Notes under the pieces: model-generated
What the model was told of the DNA's origin: nothing
The model's input: only the letters and a program-made list of their open reading frames with translations
The model's database searches: none
Shown: in pieces, positions 25,391 to 34,254 of the stretch
How the letters are laid out: each line of letters begins with the position of its first letter
How positions within the stretch are numbered: position 1 is the first letter of the stretch
Source of the DNA: Flavobacterium sp.
Lineage (GTDB): Bacteria > Bacteroidota > Bacteroidia > Chitinophagales > Chitinophagaceae
Direction of reading: 5' to 3'
Assembly (NCBI GenBank): GCA_030053925.1
Contig: JASGCX010000013.1
Span: 19,321 to 64,998, forward strand
Length of the DNA stretch: 45,678 nucleotides
Position numbers and translations under genes: made by a program

Positions 25391-26440
25391 TTACCACTTC
25401 AATAATGCACTTGCCCAAGTAAAGCCGCTACCAAAAGCCGCTAGGCATATTAAATTGCCGGGTTTTATTTTACCAGCTTCAAATGCTTCGCATAATGCTA
25501 TAGGTACACTTGCGGCTGTGGTGTTGCCGTATTTTTGAATATTGTTAAATACCTGATCATCTCGTAAGCCTAATTTTTGTTGCACAAATTGAGCAATACG
25601 TAGGTTAGCTTGATGCGGTATAAGCATATTAATATCGCTTGGTTGTAAACCATTGGCTTGTAATGCTTCTACAATTACTTCAGGAAATTTTACCACCGCT
25701 TTTTTAAATACACTTGGCCCATCCATAAAGGGAAAGTTTTGCGCCGAATCAATCATTTCGTGACTCATAAACATTTCACCAATTTCAGCAACAGGAAATG
25801 TAGCGTAGTTTTTTGCAGCCCAATAATTAGCATGTGTACCAGGATTGTACATGGCCAATAATTCGGCGCTTTCGCCATCGCTGTGTAAATGGGTACTTAA
25901 TATACCTTGATTCTCTTGTTCGGTAGGTTGCAATACCACTGCACCGGCACCATCACCAAATATTACACTTACATTTCTTCCTCTTGTACTAAAATCTAGC
26001 CCAAAAGAGTGTTTCTCGCTACCTATTACCAATATGTTTTTGTACATACCAGTTTTTATAAATTGATCTGCAATGCTCAAGGCATATACAAAGCCGCTAC
26101 ATTGGTTTCTAATATCAAGGGCACCAATTTCTTTCATCTTCATGGCACGCTGTACCAATACACCACAGCCTGGAAAATAATAATCGGGTGAAAGGGTGGC
26201 AAATACAATAAAATCAATGTCTTGCGGTGTAATACCAGCACGTTGTATGGCTATTGTGGCTGCCTCAACCGCCATGGTAGTAGTTGTTTCTTTGGTACGG
26301 TGGGCATAGCGTCGTTCCTTAATACCAGTACGTTCTTGTATCCATTCGTCACTGGTTTCCATGTACTTAGAAAGGTCGTTATTGGTAACAATATTATTAG
26401 GTACATACATACCTATTCCTGCAATTTTACTTAGTGGCAT
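25391..26440 (-). CDS. fabH: 3-oxoacyl-ACP synthase III
   Basis: 349 aa, KAS III. It condenses acetyl-CoA (or a branched starter) with malonyl-ACP to start fatty acid synthesis. The catalytic triad is visible: Cys in DIRNQCSGFVYALSIADQ, His in MLIPHQANLRIAQF, and Asn in QKYGNTTAASVPIAL. The N-terminal ETSDEWIQERTGIKERRYA is typical FabH. At the C-terminus LICLAAFGSGFTWASALLKW is the standard ending. The length is slightly above E. coli FabH, as in many Bacteroidota, which often hold several FabH copies. It is not clustered with the acpP-fabF genes 1.9 kb away. Confidence 0.93.
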   Translation of the reverse strand: MPLSKIAGIGMYVPNNIVTNNDLSKYMETSDEWIQERTGIKERRYAHRTKETTTTMAVEAATIAIQRAGITPQDIDFIVFATLSPDYYFPGCGVLVQRAMKMKEIGALDIRNQCSGFVYALSIADQFIKTGMYKNILVIGSEKHSFGLDFSTRGRNVSVIFGDGAGAVVLQPTEQENQGILSTHLHSDGESAELLAMYNPGTHANYWAAKNYATFPVAEIGEMFMSHEMIDSAQNFPFMDGPSVFKKAVVKFPEVIVEALQANGLQPSDINMLIPHQANLRIAQFVQQKLGLRDDQVFNNIQKYGNTTAASVPIALCEAFEAGKIKPGNLICLAAFGSGFTWASALLKW

Positions 26441-26504
26441 TTACAATCGTGTTTGTTTGTTAAAACGAAAATAAGAGAAATGCCGTTGTTTCGATGCGCT
26501 TGTT

Positions 26505-26760
26505 TTTTGCTACAGAGCCACAAAGCCACGATGCCACAATTTTTTGCCACAGAGACACAGCGCCACAACGCCACAGAGATATACTACATTTTGGAGAGCT
26601 TTAGCTTTTGGCTGAAATTTATTTTTTTGCCACAGACACACAACAACACAGAGATACACAAGAAAGAATGGTGCGCTAGTTTGTTAAATTTGAATACCTA
26701 TTTTGCATACATCGGTAGATTTTTCAAACGCTATTTTATTGCATAGGCAGAGAGGCACAT
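26505..26760. repeat. GCCACAGAG-rich low-complexity intergenic repeat
   Basis: Between fabH and obg the DNA holds repeated short phrases: GCCACAAAGCCACGATGCCAC, TTGCCACAGAGACACAGCG, CCACAACGCCACAGAG, TTTGCCACAGACACACAACA. These CCACAGAG/ACACAG phrases occur in intergenic DNA of many bacteria. A 97-aa frame reading through it (26453-26746) is not accepted as a gene. Confidence 0.7.
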
Positions 26761-26794
26761 TATTAAGGCACTTGTTTAATTGACCCTTTTGGGC

Positions 26795-26824
26795 TTTGAG
26801 GGGGCAGTTTTTACGCTACCTTTG
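26795..26824 (+). promoter_or_regulatory. Bacteroidota-type promoter of obg
   Basis: TTTG at 26795-26798 and TACCTTTG at 26817-26824, with 18 bp between, fit the -33 and -7 boxes of the Bacteroidota primary sigma factor. The GTG start of obg lies 28 bp downstream. Confidence 0.7.
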
Positions 26825-26852
26825 CAAACGTTTTACTAAATAAATACAATAC

Positions 26853-27851
26853 GTGTCAGAAAAAAATTTTATAGATTATATACGCATTTTCGCAAGAAGT
26901 GGTCATGGTGGCGCTGGGCAAACGCATTTTATGCGCAATAAATTAACCGCAATGGGCGGGCCCGATGGTGGCGATGGAGGAAGAGGTGCGCATATTATTT
27001 TGCGTGGCAATGCTAATCTTTGGACGCTTTTGCACCTTCGGTATTATAAAAATGTGTTAGCAGAAAATGGTGAAAACGGTAGTAAGAGTAATTGTACAGG
27101 TAAAGATGGTGCCGATATTTATATAGATGTGCCTTTAGGAACCATTGCACGTGACGAAGAAACTGGCGAGATAGAGGCTGAAGTATTAGAACATGGTGAG
27201 CAAATAATTTGGTTGCGTGGTGGCCGTGGTGGTTGGGGTAACCAACATTTTGCCACATCTACAAATCAAGTGCCCGAGCACTCGCAACCTGGCGAGCCTG
27301 GCGTAGAAGGCTATAAGAATTTAGAGCTGAAAGTACTGGCAGATGTGGGTTTGGTGGGTTTTCCTAATGCAGGTAAATCTACCTTGCTATCGGTAATTAC
27401 TGCGGCAAAACCTAAAATTGCCAATTATGCGTTTACCACTTTGGTACCTCAATTAGGCATGGTAGAGTACCGCAATGGTAAAAGTTTTTGTATTGCCGAT
27501 TTACCCGGTATTATTGAAGGTGCGGCTGATGGTAAAGGCTTAGGGCATCGTTTCTTGCGCCATATAGAGCGTAATTCTTGCTTGTTGTTTTTAATTCCTG
27601 CCGATAGCAACAACCATAAACGTGAGTTTGAGGTATTGCTAAATGAACTACAAGCCTACAATGAAGAGATGCTAGAGAAAGACTTTATAATAGCTATAAG
27701 TAAAAGCGATATGCTTGATGACGAGCTAAAAGCAGGCATCAGTAAAGAACTGCCAAACGATGTACCGCATTATTTTATTTCTTCGGTTACTAATACGGGC
27801 TTGGTAGAACTGAAAGATGCCCTTTGGCATATTTTAAATAAACCTGCTTAA
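26853..27851 (+). CDS. obgE: GTPase Obg/CgtA
   Basis: 332-aa ribosome-assembly and stress GTPase. The start is GTG at 26853 ([20 protein letters not shown]). The N-terminal glycine-rich Obg domain spans about residues 1-157 ([38 protein letters not shown]). The G domain follows: G1 [10 protein letters not shown]3 [10 protein letters not shown]4-like ISKSD, G5-like FISSVTNTG. The protein stops right after the G domain and lacks the variable C-terminal OCT domain, as is usual in Bacteroidota. It associates with the 50S subunit. Single gene. Confidence 0.95.
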   Translation: MSEKNFIDYIRIFARSGHGGAGQTHFMRNKLTAMGGPDGGDGGRGAHIILRGNANLWTLLHLRYYKNVLAENGENGSKSNCTGKDGADIYIDVPLGTIARDEETGEIEAEVLEHGEQIIWLRGGRGGWGNQHFATSTNQVPEHSQPGEPGVEGYKNLELKVLADVGLVGFPNAGKSTLLSVITAAKPKIANYAFTTLVPQLGMVEYRNGKSFCIADLPGIIEGAADGKGLGHRFLRHIERNSCLLFLIPADSNNHKREFEVLLNELQAYNEEMLEKDFIIAISKSDMLDDELKAGISKELPNDVPHYFISSVTNTGLVELKDALWHILNKPA

Positions 27852-28320
27852 TAGCTAAGAATTGAGAGAGAGAACAGATAAGCCACTTGCTTATGATGCG
27901 CTCTTTTTGTTGTTATTTCACCGAGGTATTATCAGTAACGTTGGCAGATTTAAAAAAGGTTTTACCCAATTTTCAACAATACAAACAAAATTTTACAAAC
28001 AAAAGAGGTTAAAATATCTACCAATTTGGTACAAAATATTTTAGCAAAAATTAACCAAATTATTTTTGGTAATTGAAAAATTGCACAAAACATAGCATTG
28101 CTAAGGGTAACTTTTATAAAAATAGCCCTTAGTGGTTATAAAAGGCAATACTAGTAACTAATTGGTTGTAACTACTTTTGCGTATAAAAAATAGGTATAA
28201 AGCATGGTTTTGATGTTAGTAACCAATATAAATTTTCGCATTCTCAAACAAAATTCATTTAAAAACTTGCGGTTTTACCAAAAAGTATATTTTTGCAACC
28301 GTAACTAAAAAATAATTACA
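27852..28320. other. intergenic region upstream of acpP
   Basis: About 470 bp, AT-rich, with no convincing gene; a 60-aa frame at 27862 has no supporting features. The useful signal is the acpP promoter at its end, listed separately. Confidence 0.6.
28267..28295 (+). promoter_or_regulatory. Bacteroidota-type promoter of acpP
   Basis: TTG at 28267-28269 and TATTTTTG at 28288-28295, separated by 18 bp, match the -33/-7 consensus. The acpP ATG lies 26 bp further. The strong match fits a highly expressed gene. Confidence 0.7.
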
Positions 28321-28557
28321 ATGTCAGACATCGCAACAAGAGTGAAAAAAATTATCGTTGATAAATTAGGAGTTGACGAAGCGGAAGTTACCACCGAAGC
28401 TTCATTTACCAACGACCTCGGTGCCGATTCTTTGGATACCGTTGAATTAATTATGGAATTTGAAAAAGAATTTAACATTTCAATTCCAGATGAGCAAGCC
28501 GAAACCATCACTACGGTTGGTCAAGCAGTTGCTTACTTAGAAGAAAACGCTAAGTAG
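28321..28557 (+). CDS. acpP: acyl carrier protein
   Basis: 78-aa acidic four-helix protein that carries acyl chains in fatty acid synthesis. The 4'-phosphopantetheine attachment Ser is in [19 protein letters not shown], the invariant DSL motif. [18 protein letters not shown] is the usual third and fourth helix region. Length is normal. fabF and rnc follow on the same strand in the classic acpP-fabF-rnc order; a stable hairpin lies between acpP and fabF. Confidence 0.97.
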   Translation: MSDIATRVKKIIVDKLGVDEAEVTTEASFTNDLGADSLDTVELIMEFEKEFNISIPDEQAETITTVGQAVAYLEENAK

Positions 28558-28588
28558 TTTTCACTCGCTTTTCTTAAAGAATAATTTA

Positions 28589-28630
28589 AAATCCGCCTTA
28601 CTTAGGTTTAAGCCAAGGTAAGGCGGATTT
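28589..28630 (+). terminator. hairpin between acpP and fabF
   Basis: AAATCCGCCTTAC (28589-28601) and GTAAGGCGGATTT (28618-28630) form a perfect 13-bp stem with a 16-nt loop. The U-rich end of the right arm resembles a terminator, but no long U-tract follows. It may partly terminate or stabilise the abundant acpP transcript and so set the acpP:fabF ratio; this role is inferred. Confidence 0.6.
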
Positions 28631-28651
28631 CTAACTTAAAGGCTTTCCTAT

Positions 28652-29905
28652 ATGGCACTTAAAAGAGTAGTAGTAACAGGTATTGGTACATTAACACCAA
28701 TAGGTAATAATTTAGATGATTACTGGAATAATTTGGTGAACGGTGTATCAGGTGCCGATAAGATTACACTATTTGATGCTTCAAAATTTAAAACACAATT
28801 TGCTTGTGAGGTTAAAGGTTTCGATCCTGTAAATTACATGGATAGAAAAGAAGCTAAGCGTATGGATCGTTTTGCACAATTATCTATTGTAGCAAGCGAT
28901 ATGGCCGTTACCGATAGTGGTATTTCTAAAGAAAATGTAGACGTAGATAGGGTGGGTGTTATTTTTGCAAGTGGCATTGGCGGTATAAATACCTTTCAAG
29001 AAGAAGTATCCAACTTTGCCAAAGGCGATGGAACGCCACGTTTCAATCCTTTCTTCATTCCTAAAATGATTTTAGATATTGCCGCAGGGCAAATATCTAT
29101 GCGTCATGGTTTTAGAGGGCCTAACTACGCCGTAGTAAGTGCTTGTGCTAGTAGTACCAATGCAATGGTATCTGCACTAGACACTATTCGCCTAGGTAGA
29201 GCCGATGTAATTTTATGTGGTGGCGCCGAAGCCGTTATTTGCGAAGCAGGCGTGGGTGGCTTTAATGCCATGAAAGCCATGAGTGAGCGCAACAATGACC
29301 CTACCACAGCTAGCAGACCTTACGATAAAGACCGTGATGGTTTTGTAATGGGCGAAGCCGCTGGTGTATTAGTATTTGAAGAATACCAACATGCTATTAA
29401 GCGTGGTGCTAAAATATATTGTGAAGTGGCTGGCGGTGGTGCTACTGCCGATGCTTACCATTTAACAGCCCCACACCCCGAAGGATTGGGTGCAAAAAAT
29501 GTGATGATTTCTGCATTGCAAGATGCCGGCATGAAACCAGAAGAAATTGATTACATTAATACACACGGCACTTCTACACCTTTGGGTGATGTAGCCGAAG
29601 TAAAAGCTATTACAGATGTATTTGGTGTACATGCTTATAACTTAAACATTAGCAGCACTAAATCGATGACAGGCCATACTTTAGGTGCCGCAGGTGTAAT
29701 AGAAGCTATTGCTTGCATACAAAGCGTAGTACACAATATTATACCGCCAACTATTAATCACTTTACCAACGACCCAGATTTGGATAATAAACTAAATTTC
29801 ACTTTTAATACTGCGCAAAAACGTATTGTAAACGCAGCATTGAGTAATACGTTTGGTTTTGGTGGTCACAACGCTTGTGTAATAGTTAAAAAATACGTGG
29901 CATAA
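28652..29905 (+). CDS. fabF: 3-oxoacyl-ACP synthase II
   Basis: 417 aa, KAS II; elongates acyl-ACP with malonyl-ACP. Catalytic Cys in VVSACASSTNAMVSALD, the first His in INTHGTSTPLGDVAEV and the second in KSMTGHTLGAAGVIEAIA; the ending SNTFGFGGHNACVIVKKY is standard. The start MALKRVVVTGIGTLTPIGNN is the usual one. It is preceded by acpP and followed after 1 bp by rnc, so fabF and rnc are almost certainly one transcript. Confidence 0.97.
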   Translation: MALKRVVVTGIGTLTPIGNNLDDYWNNLVNGVSGADKITLFDASKFKTQFACEVKGFDPVNYMDRKEAKRMDRFAQLSIVASDMAVTDSGISKENVDVDRVGVIFASGIGGINTFQEEVSNFAKGDGTPRFNPFFIPKMILDIAAGQISMRHGFRGPNYAVVSACASSTNAMVSALDTIRLGRADVILCGGAEAVICEAGVGGFNAMKAMSERNNDPTTASRPYDKDRDGFVMGEAAGVLVFEEYQHAIKRGAKIYCEVAGGGATADAYHLTAPHPEGLGAKNVMISALQDAGMKPEEIDYINTHGTSTPLGDVAEVKAITDVFGVHAYNLNISSTKSMTGHTLGAAGVIEAIACIQSVVHNIIPPTINHFTNDPDLDNKLNFTFNTAQKRIVNAALSNTFGFGGHNACVIVKKYVA

Positions 29906-29906
29906 C

Positions 29907-30617
29907 GTGGTGGAAATACTAAAAAGATTACTTAAAAAATCAACCACCTCATCATTTGAAGAAAATGTAAAAAATACTTTAGGCATAAAGCCTACCAATA
30001 TGGGTATTTATTACACCGCTCTTAGCCATCGTAGCGTAAAAGATACCCCCGAAGAAAATAACGAACGCCTAGAGTATTTAGGTGACGCTGTTTTAAGTGC
30101 TATTGTAGCAGATTATTTATTTAAAAGATACCCCTATAAAGGCGAAGGTTTTTTAACCGAAATGCGTAGCAAAATGGTTAATAGGCAGCAATTGAACGAC
30201 ATTGCTGTGAAAATGGGTTTAAAGAAGATTACACTTTTCAATAAATTCGATAATTCGCTGCGTAACAGCCAAATTTTTGGTAATACCCTTGAAGCCGTTG
30301 TTGGTGCTATCTATTTAGATAAAGGCTACCGCAAAACGCACCAATGGGTGCTAAAGCAAATTGTAATACCTCACATGTTTGTTGATGACCTAGAACTAGT
30401 AGACATTAACCTTAAAAACAAACTGATAGGCTGGGCCAGTAAAAATGGTAAAGTACTCACCTTTGACCTTGCCGAAGAAAAGCTAGAAAGTGGTAGACGC
30501 ATTTTTATTATTAACACGGTTATTGATGGCCAAGTAATTACCCAAGGTAAAGGCTTTAATAAAAAAGATGCTAGCCAAATTGCGGCACAAACTGCTATTG
30601 AAAAATTGGGGTTGTAA
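29907..30617 (+). CDS. rnc: ribonuclease III
   Basis: 236-aa double-strand-specific endoribonuclease. The start is GTG at 29907, one base after the fabF stop. The RNase III signature NERLEYLGDAVLSAIVADYL holds catalytic acidic residues, and a second acidic site is in NTLEAVVGAIYLDKGY. The C-terminal dsRNA-binding domain spans about residues 165-236, ending DASQIAAQTAIEKLGL. It processes rRNA precursors and structured mRNAs. The N-terminus is longer than in E. coli, as usual in this phylum. Confidence 0.95.
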   Translation: MVEILKRLLKKSTTSSFEENVKNTLGIKPTNMGIYYTALSHRSVKDTPEENNERLEYLGDAVLSAIVADYLFKRYPYKGEGFLTEMRSKMVNRQQLNDIAVKMGLKKITLFNKFDNSLRNSQIFGNTLEAVVGAIYLDKGYRKTHQWVLKQIVIPHMFVDDLELVDINLKNKLIGWASKNGKVLTFDLAEEKLESGRRIFIINTVIDGQVITQGKGFNKKDASQIAAQTAIEKLGL

Positions 30618-30691
30618 AATAGACTCTAATTAATTTTATTTTTGCAATGAATAGTTGATTTGCTAAGTCAATCACCAAAAATTATTGTATC

Positions 30692-31102
30692 ATGAAGTTA
30701 GTAATAGTTATACTTTTTGTTACTTTTTTTATTACTTGCACAAAAGATAATACACCTGTAACGCTATCTGGTATTTGGGTTGAACAAAGCTTACGATTAG
30801 ATACATTTGACTTTGTTGCAGGCGACACATTAGGCACCTATCGAGGGTATAAAACGTTAGGTTTTAAATGTAAGCCGTTTAGTGATGTATCAATTAATCC
30901 AAATTATCCAATTAACAACTCTGCTTTTTTTGCGTATTACTATACTGCCGATTCTCTTTTTTTGTTAAATTTTATAAGCTCGTCACTTACTTTTCAAAAA
31001 TGCAAGTTTCAAATGTCTACCAACCAGCAAACGTTTAACGTATCAAGGTTTTACAATAGAAATTCGTTGCCGGCAACACTCACCTTTGAGAAAATCAAAT
31101 AA
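30692..31102 (+). CDS. small lipoprotein, unknown function
   Basis: 136 aa. MKLVIVILFVTFFITC is a lipoprotein signal with Cys at residue 16, followed by TKDNTPVTLSGIWVEQSLRL and a beta-rich body that could be a small lipocalin-like barrel (guess). A likely -7 box TATTTTTG lies at 30637-30644. Its stop touches that of the convergent acetyltransferase gene. Confidence 0.75.
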   Translation: MKLVIVILFVTFFITCTKDNTPVTLSGIWVEQSLRLDTFDFVAGDTLGTYRGYKTLGFKCKPFSDVSINPNYPINNSAFFAYYYTADSLFLLNFISSSLTFQKCKFQMSTNQQTFNVSRFYNRNSLPATLTFEKIK

Positions 31103-31549
31103 CTAAAAGTCAATTATGCCATTCATCCACTCGGGGTTTAATGTGGCGTTGTATTTTTTGTAGAAATTAATAGCAGGCTCGTTCCAATCTAGCACTTGCC
31201 AGCACATACGCTTAAAGCCTCTGTTTTTAGTTTCATTCATTACGGCTTCAAATAACAACTTGCCTATGCCTTTGCCTCGCATTTGTTCTGTTACCAATAA
31301 ATCTTCTAAATAAATACACTTACCTTTCCAAGTGCTGTAACGAATATAATACAGCGCAAAACCTTGCACTACTTGTTGCTCGTCTTCGGCTACAAAAGCC
31401 CACCAAACCCTATTTTTACCAAAACCACTTTCTTCAAAATGCTCAAGCGTTACTATTACTTCATCGGGGGCTTTTTCGTACACAGCTAGTTCTTTAATTA
31501 ATTCTAGCAATCTTTTACAATCTTCTTTTACTGCTGTTCTTAGTTTCAT
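31103..31549 (-). CDS. GNAT acetyltransferase, diamine/SSAT-like
   Basis: 148 aa from the ATG at 31549 (MKLRTAVKEDCKRLLELIKE). GNAT fold: acetyl-CoA loop in LLVTEQMRGKGIGKLLFEAV (Q/R-x-x-G-x-G/A), preceded by WKGKCIYLEDL and followed by WQVLDWNEPAINFYKKYNA. The pattern ELAVYEKAPDEV and IYLEDLLV is that of spermidine/spermine acetyltransferase-like proteins, but the exact amine is not certain. The region upstream of its start, in minus sense, is the ACACGAATT repeat stretch, so its promoter would lie inside or beyond the repeat. Confidence 0.85.
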   Translation of the reverse strand: MKLRTAVKEDCKRLLELIKELAVYEKAPDEVIVTLEHFEESGFGKNRVWWAFVAEDEQQVVQGFALYYIRYSTWKGKCIYLEDLLVTEQMRGKGIGKLLFEAVMNETKNRGFKRMCWQVLDWNEPAINFYKKYNATLNPEWMNGIIDF

Positions 31550-31790
31550 TACACATTTTTTCATTACACATTTTTTGAATTACACGAATTTTTTGAATTA
31601 CACGAATTACACGAATTTTTTAATTGCACGAATTTTTTTGAATTGCACGAATTACACGAATTACACGAATTTTTTTGAATTGCACGAATTACACGAATTA
31701 GGGTGATTACACGAAATTTTTGATTACACGAATTTTTTTTGATTGCACGAATTACACGAATTTTTACAATTACACGAATTGCACTAATTT
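31550..31790. repeat. ATTACACGAATT low-complexity repeat
   Basis: About 240 bp built from ATTACACGA or ATTGCACGA joined by runs of T (TTTTTTGA). About fifteen copies of the 9-mer occur at irregular spacing, some directly in tandem. No gene. The TTACAC string is shared with the 21-bp array at 4545-5174, but there is no fixed period here. Confidence 0.85.
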
Positions 31791-31822
31791 CTCTAGGGGC
31801 AAACTATTATTATCTTTTGGGG

Positions 31823-32761
31823 TTAGGGCTTTATCAATTGCAATACTGCTTCGGCGCAGCCAAATGACAATGTAAAACCACTACCACCATGCCCATAATT
31901 ATGAATAATATTGGTGTTGGCTTCTTGCTCTAATCGCACAGTATCTCTAAATGGTCTTAGGCCTGCCCAATTACCAATTATGCGTTTATGCTGCAATTGG
32001 GCAAATACATTGCTTGCTTTTGCCAATAACTGTTCTAGCGTTTTTGGCTCAGTGGTTTCTACGCCTACATGTTCTTCGTAAGTACCGCCAATAATGGTTG
32101 CATCTTGCCTAGGTACAATGTATGTGGGTGTTTGGTTATCAAGAAAAATAGCATCTGGAAAACCTGGTTCAACAAGTATTACTTGGCCACGAACAGGAAA
32201 AATACGGCTATCGTTACAAAGTACACTTGCACCTAAACCAGTACAGTTTACCACCACATTATAAGATAGGGCAACTGTGTGCAAATCGGTAATATTCGCT
32301 TCTTTAAATACTACTCCCTTATTTGTTAAAACATGCTGCAAGTAAGGCAAAAATAGTTGGGTTTCTACCAAAGGCACATTGGCCTCAAAGCCTTGCCTGT
32401 AGCCATTTGGCAATTGTTTGGTTGATAATTCTGTACAAGTATTGGCGGGCATAAAAGCCATCCAACTATCGTCATCAATAATGCCTTGTTTAATGCCTTT
32501 AACTATTTTTTTAAAACTTATGCCGCTTGCTGTATCTAACGATAATTTTTTAAAGTACCTATAGCTTGTTTCTACCCAAGTAATTGCTCTTTTATCGCCA
32601 CGAACGTGGTACGGAAACCAAAATGCTGCTGCCCTATTTGAGGTAGTATTTGGCGAAAATGCTTTTGCCAATACCGTTACTTCAAAGCCATTATTTGCCA
32701 ATACATAAGCGGTAGATAAACCACTAATACCGGCACCAATTACTGCTACTTTTTTGCCCAT
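31823..32761 (-). CDS. FAD-dependent D-amino-acid oxidase family protein
   Basis: 312 aa. N-terminal FAD-binding loop VAVIGAGISGLSTAYVLANN (GxGxxG). The conserved FAD-contact helix is NRAAAFWFPYHVRGD, then VVNCTGLGA, FPVRGQVILVEPG, YIVPRQDATIIGGTYEE, and the C-terminal IIHNYGHGGSGFTLSFGCAE. All are typical of D-amino-acid or D-aspartate oxidases, which oxidise D-amino acids to keto acids with release of ammonia and peroxide. The length is slightly short but complete. The start lies 3 bp after the stop of the Cys/Met lyase gene, so the two form an operon for amino-acid breakdown. Confidence 0.85.
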   Translation of the reverse strand: MGKKVAVIGAGISGLSTAYVLANNGFEVTVLAKAFSPNTTSNRAAAFWFPYHVRGDKRAITWVETSYRYFKKLSLDTASGISFKKIVKGIKQGIIDDDSWMAFMPANTCTELSTKQLPNGYRQGFEANVPLVETQLFLPYLQHVLTNKGVVFKEANITDLHTVALSYNVVVNCTGLGASVLCNDSRIFPVRGQVILVEPGFPDAIFLDNQTPTYIVPRQDATIIGGTYEEHVGVETTEPKTLEQLLAKASNVFAQLQHKRIIGNWAGLRPFRDTVRLEQEANTNIIHNYGHGGSGFTLSFGCAEAVLQLIKP

Positions 32762-32764
32762 TAT

Positions 32765-33988
32765 TTATGCTAATGCTTGTTCAAAATCGGCAAGAATATC
32801 TGCCACATTTTCAATACCAACGCTTAGGCGTATTAAGCCATCGGTAATGCCAAATTTAAGACGCTCTTCTCTTGGTACGCTAAAGTGCGTCATACTTGCA
32901 GGATGCGACAGTAAAGTATCTACAGTACCAAGGCTTACAGCACGTACACACATTTGCAATTTGTCTATAAAACGTTTACCTGCAACTAAACCACCTTTTA
33001 GCTCAAAACTCATTAAGGCGCCAGGATGTTTCATTTGCCTTTGGCATAAATGGTAATCGGGATGCGATGTTAGGCCTGTATAATTTACATGGGCTACCGC
33101 AGTATGTTGCGCTAAAAATTTAGCAACTATCATGGCATTGCTACAATGGCGTTCCATGCGTAGTTCTAGTGTTTTCATACCAGTAATTAAAAGGTAAGCA
33201 TCAAACGGATTGCCATTGCCACCAAGCAACGCATGCCATTTCCACACTTTGGTTTTCATTAGTTCTATGTTTTTACCTATTAGTGCGCCGCCTATGGCTG
33301 TACCATGCCCATTTAAAAACTTAGTGGTGCTGTGAAACACAAAATCAACACCATATTTAAACGGTTGCTGCAAGTAGGGCGTTGCAAAAGTATTATCTAC
33401 ACTTACCAGTATATTTTGTGCTTTAGCTAGCTTGGTAATGGCTTCAATATCTACGCATTGTATGGTTGGGTTGGCCGGTGTTTCTAAATGTACTAGTTTA
33501 ATTGAGGGATTGTTTTTGATAGTTTCGGCGGCAATATTTAAGTTACGCAGGTCGGCTATAATAATGTTGATACCGCTTTGTGCCAATACTTTGTGCATCA
33601 GTTCGTAAGTGCCACCATACAAAGAAAAATGCGATAAAATGCTATCGCCACTTTGCACATTGGCTAAAAATAACGTAGCCATAGCAGCTTGCCCACTAGC
33701 GTGCAGCAAGGCTTTTAACTGCAAGGGCTCTCCTACCTCATTGGTAAGGCCAAAGGCTTCTAGTGCAGCAATGGTTTCTTCGGCGTTTTTAAATGTTGGA
33801 TTGCCCCAGCGGCTGTATATTTTTTCTTTATCAAGGCTGGCAAAGCGTTCCATACCTTGTTCTGCCGTATCAAATGTAAAGGTAGATGTGGCGTATATGG
33901 GTGTTAAGTGCGACGATTCGGCATGGTTATTATCGGCACCATGAATAGCTACCGAACTAATACCTGTTAGTGGAAATGGTTGGCTCAT
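32765..33988 (-). CDS. PLP-dependent Cys/Met metabolism enzyme (methionine gamma-lyase-like)
   Basis: 407 aa, fold type I PLP enzyme of the cystathionine gamma-synthase/methionine gamma-lyase family. YSRWGNPTFKNAEETIAALE contacts the neighbour subunit's PLP, LHASGQAAMATLFLANVQSG binds phosphate, VSVDNTFATPYLQQPF holds the PLP-ring Asp, and the Schiff-base Lys is in VFHSTTKFLNGHGTAIGG. The C-terminal SLGTVDTLLSHPASMTH is the substrate loop. Whether it is a gamma-lyase, a gamma-synthase or an O-acetylhomoserine enzyme cannot be settled by eye; SLGTVDTLLSHPA favours methionine gamma-lyase. First gene of an operon with the oxidase. No SAM riboswitch recognised upstream. Confidence 0.85.
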   Translation of the reverse strand: MSQPFPLTGISSVAIHGADNNHAESSHLTPIYATSTFTFDTAEQGMERFASLDKEKIYSRWGNPTFKNAEETIAALEAFGLTNEVGEPLQLKALLHASGQAAMATLFLANVQSGDSILSHFSLYGGTYELMHKVLAQSGINIIIADLRNLNIAAETIKNNPSIKLVHLETPANPTIQCVDIEAITKLAKAQNILVSVDNTFATPYLQQPFKYGVDFVFHSTTKFLNGHGTAIGGALIGKNIELMKTKVWKWHALLGGNGNPFDAYLLITGMKTLELRMERHCSNAMIVAKFLAQHTAVAHVNYTGLTSHPDYHLCQRQMKHPGALMSFELKGGLVAGKRFIDKLQMCVRAVSLGTVDTLLSHPASMTHFSVPREERLKFGITDGLIRLSVGIENVADILADFEQALA

Positions 33989-34155
33989 ACATTAATTTTA
34001 CTGTAAAAATCAAATGTAACACTATGGGTACACTTTTGTTTGCTTAATTGATTAGTGGATGTTGGGCATTAAGCAAGGTATTTTGGCTATGGTATGGTTG
34101 TAAATACTATAAACAGGCTATTAACAAACACTTGGTACACCGCCAATAATAAAAC

Positions 34156-34187
34156 TTTATACGCTCACTATCATTCCTGTACATTTG
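34156..34187 (+). promoter_or_regulatory. putative promoter of the SWIM/SNF2 helicase gene
   Basis: TACATTTG at 34180-34187 matches the -7 consensus. TTTA at 34156-34159, 20 bp upstream, is a weak -33. The ATG is 68 bp downstream of the -7 box. Confidence 0.5.
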
Positions 34188-34254
34188 TAAATTGCATTTT
34201 TCGTTGCCTGCATGGTTTTAACTTACCAAAACATCAATCTTATCAAATAAAATA

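Noticed and set aside
26453-26746. 97-aa plus-strand gene before obg
   Set aside because: It is a reading of the CCACAGAG-rich repeat DNA and has no family resemblance.
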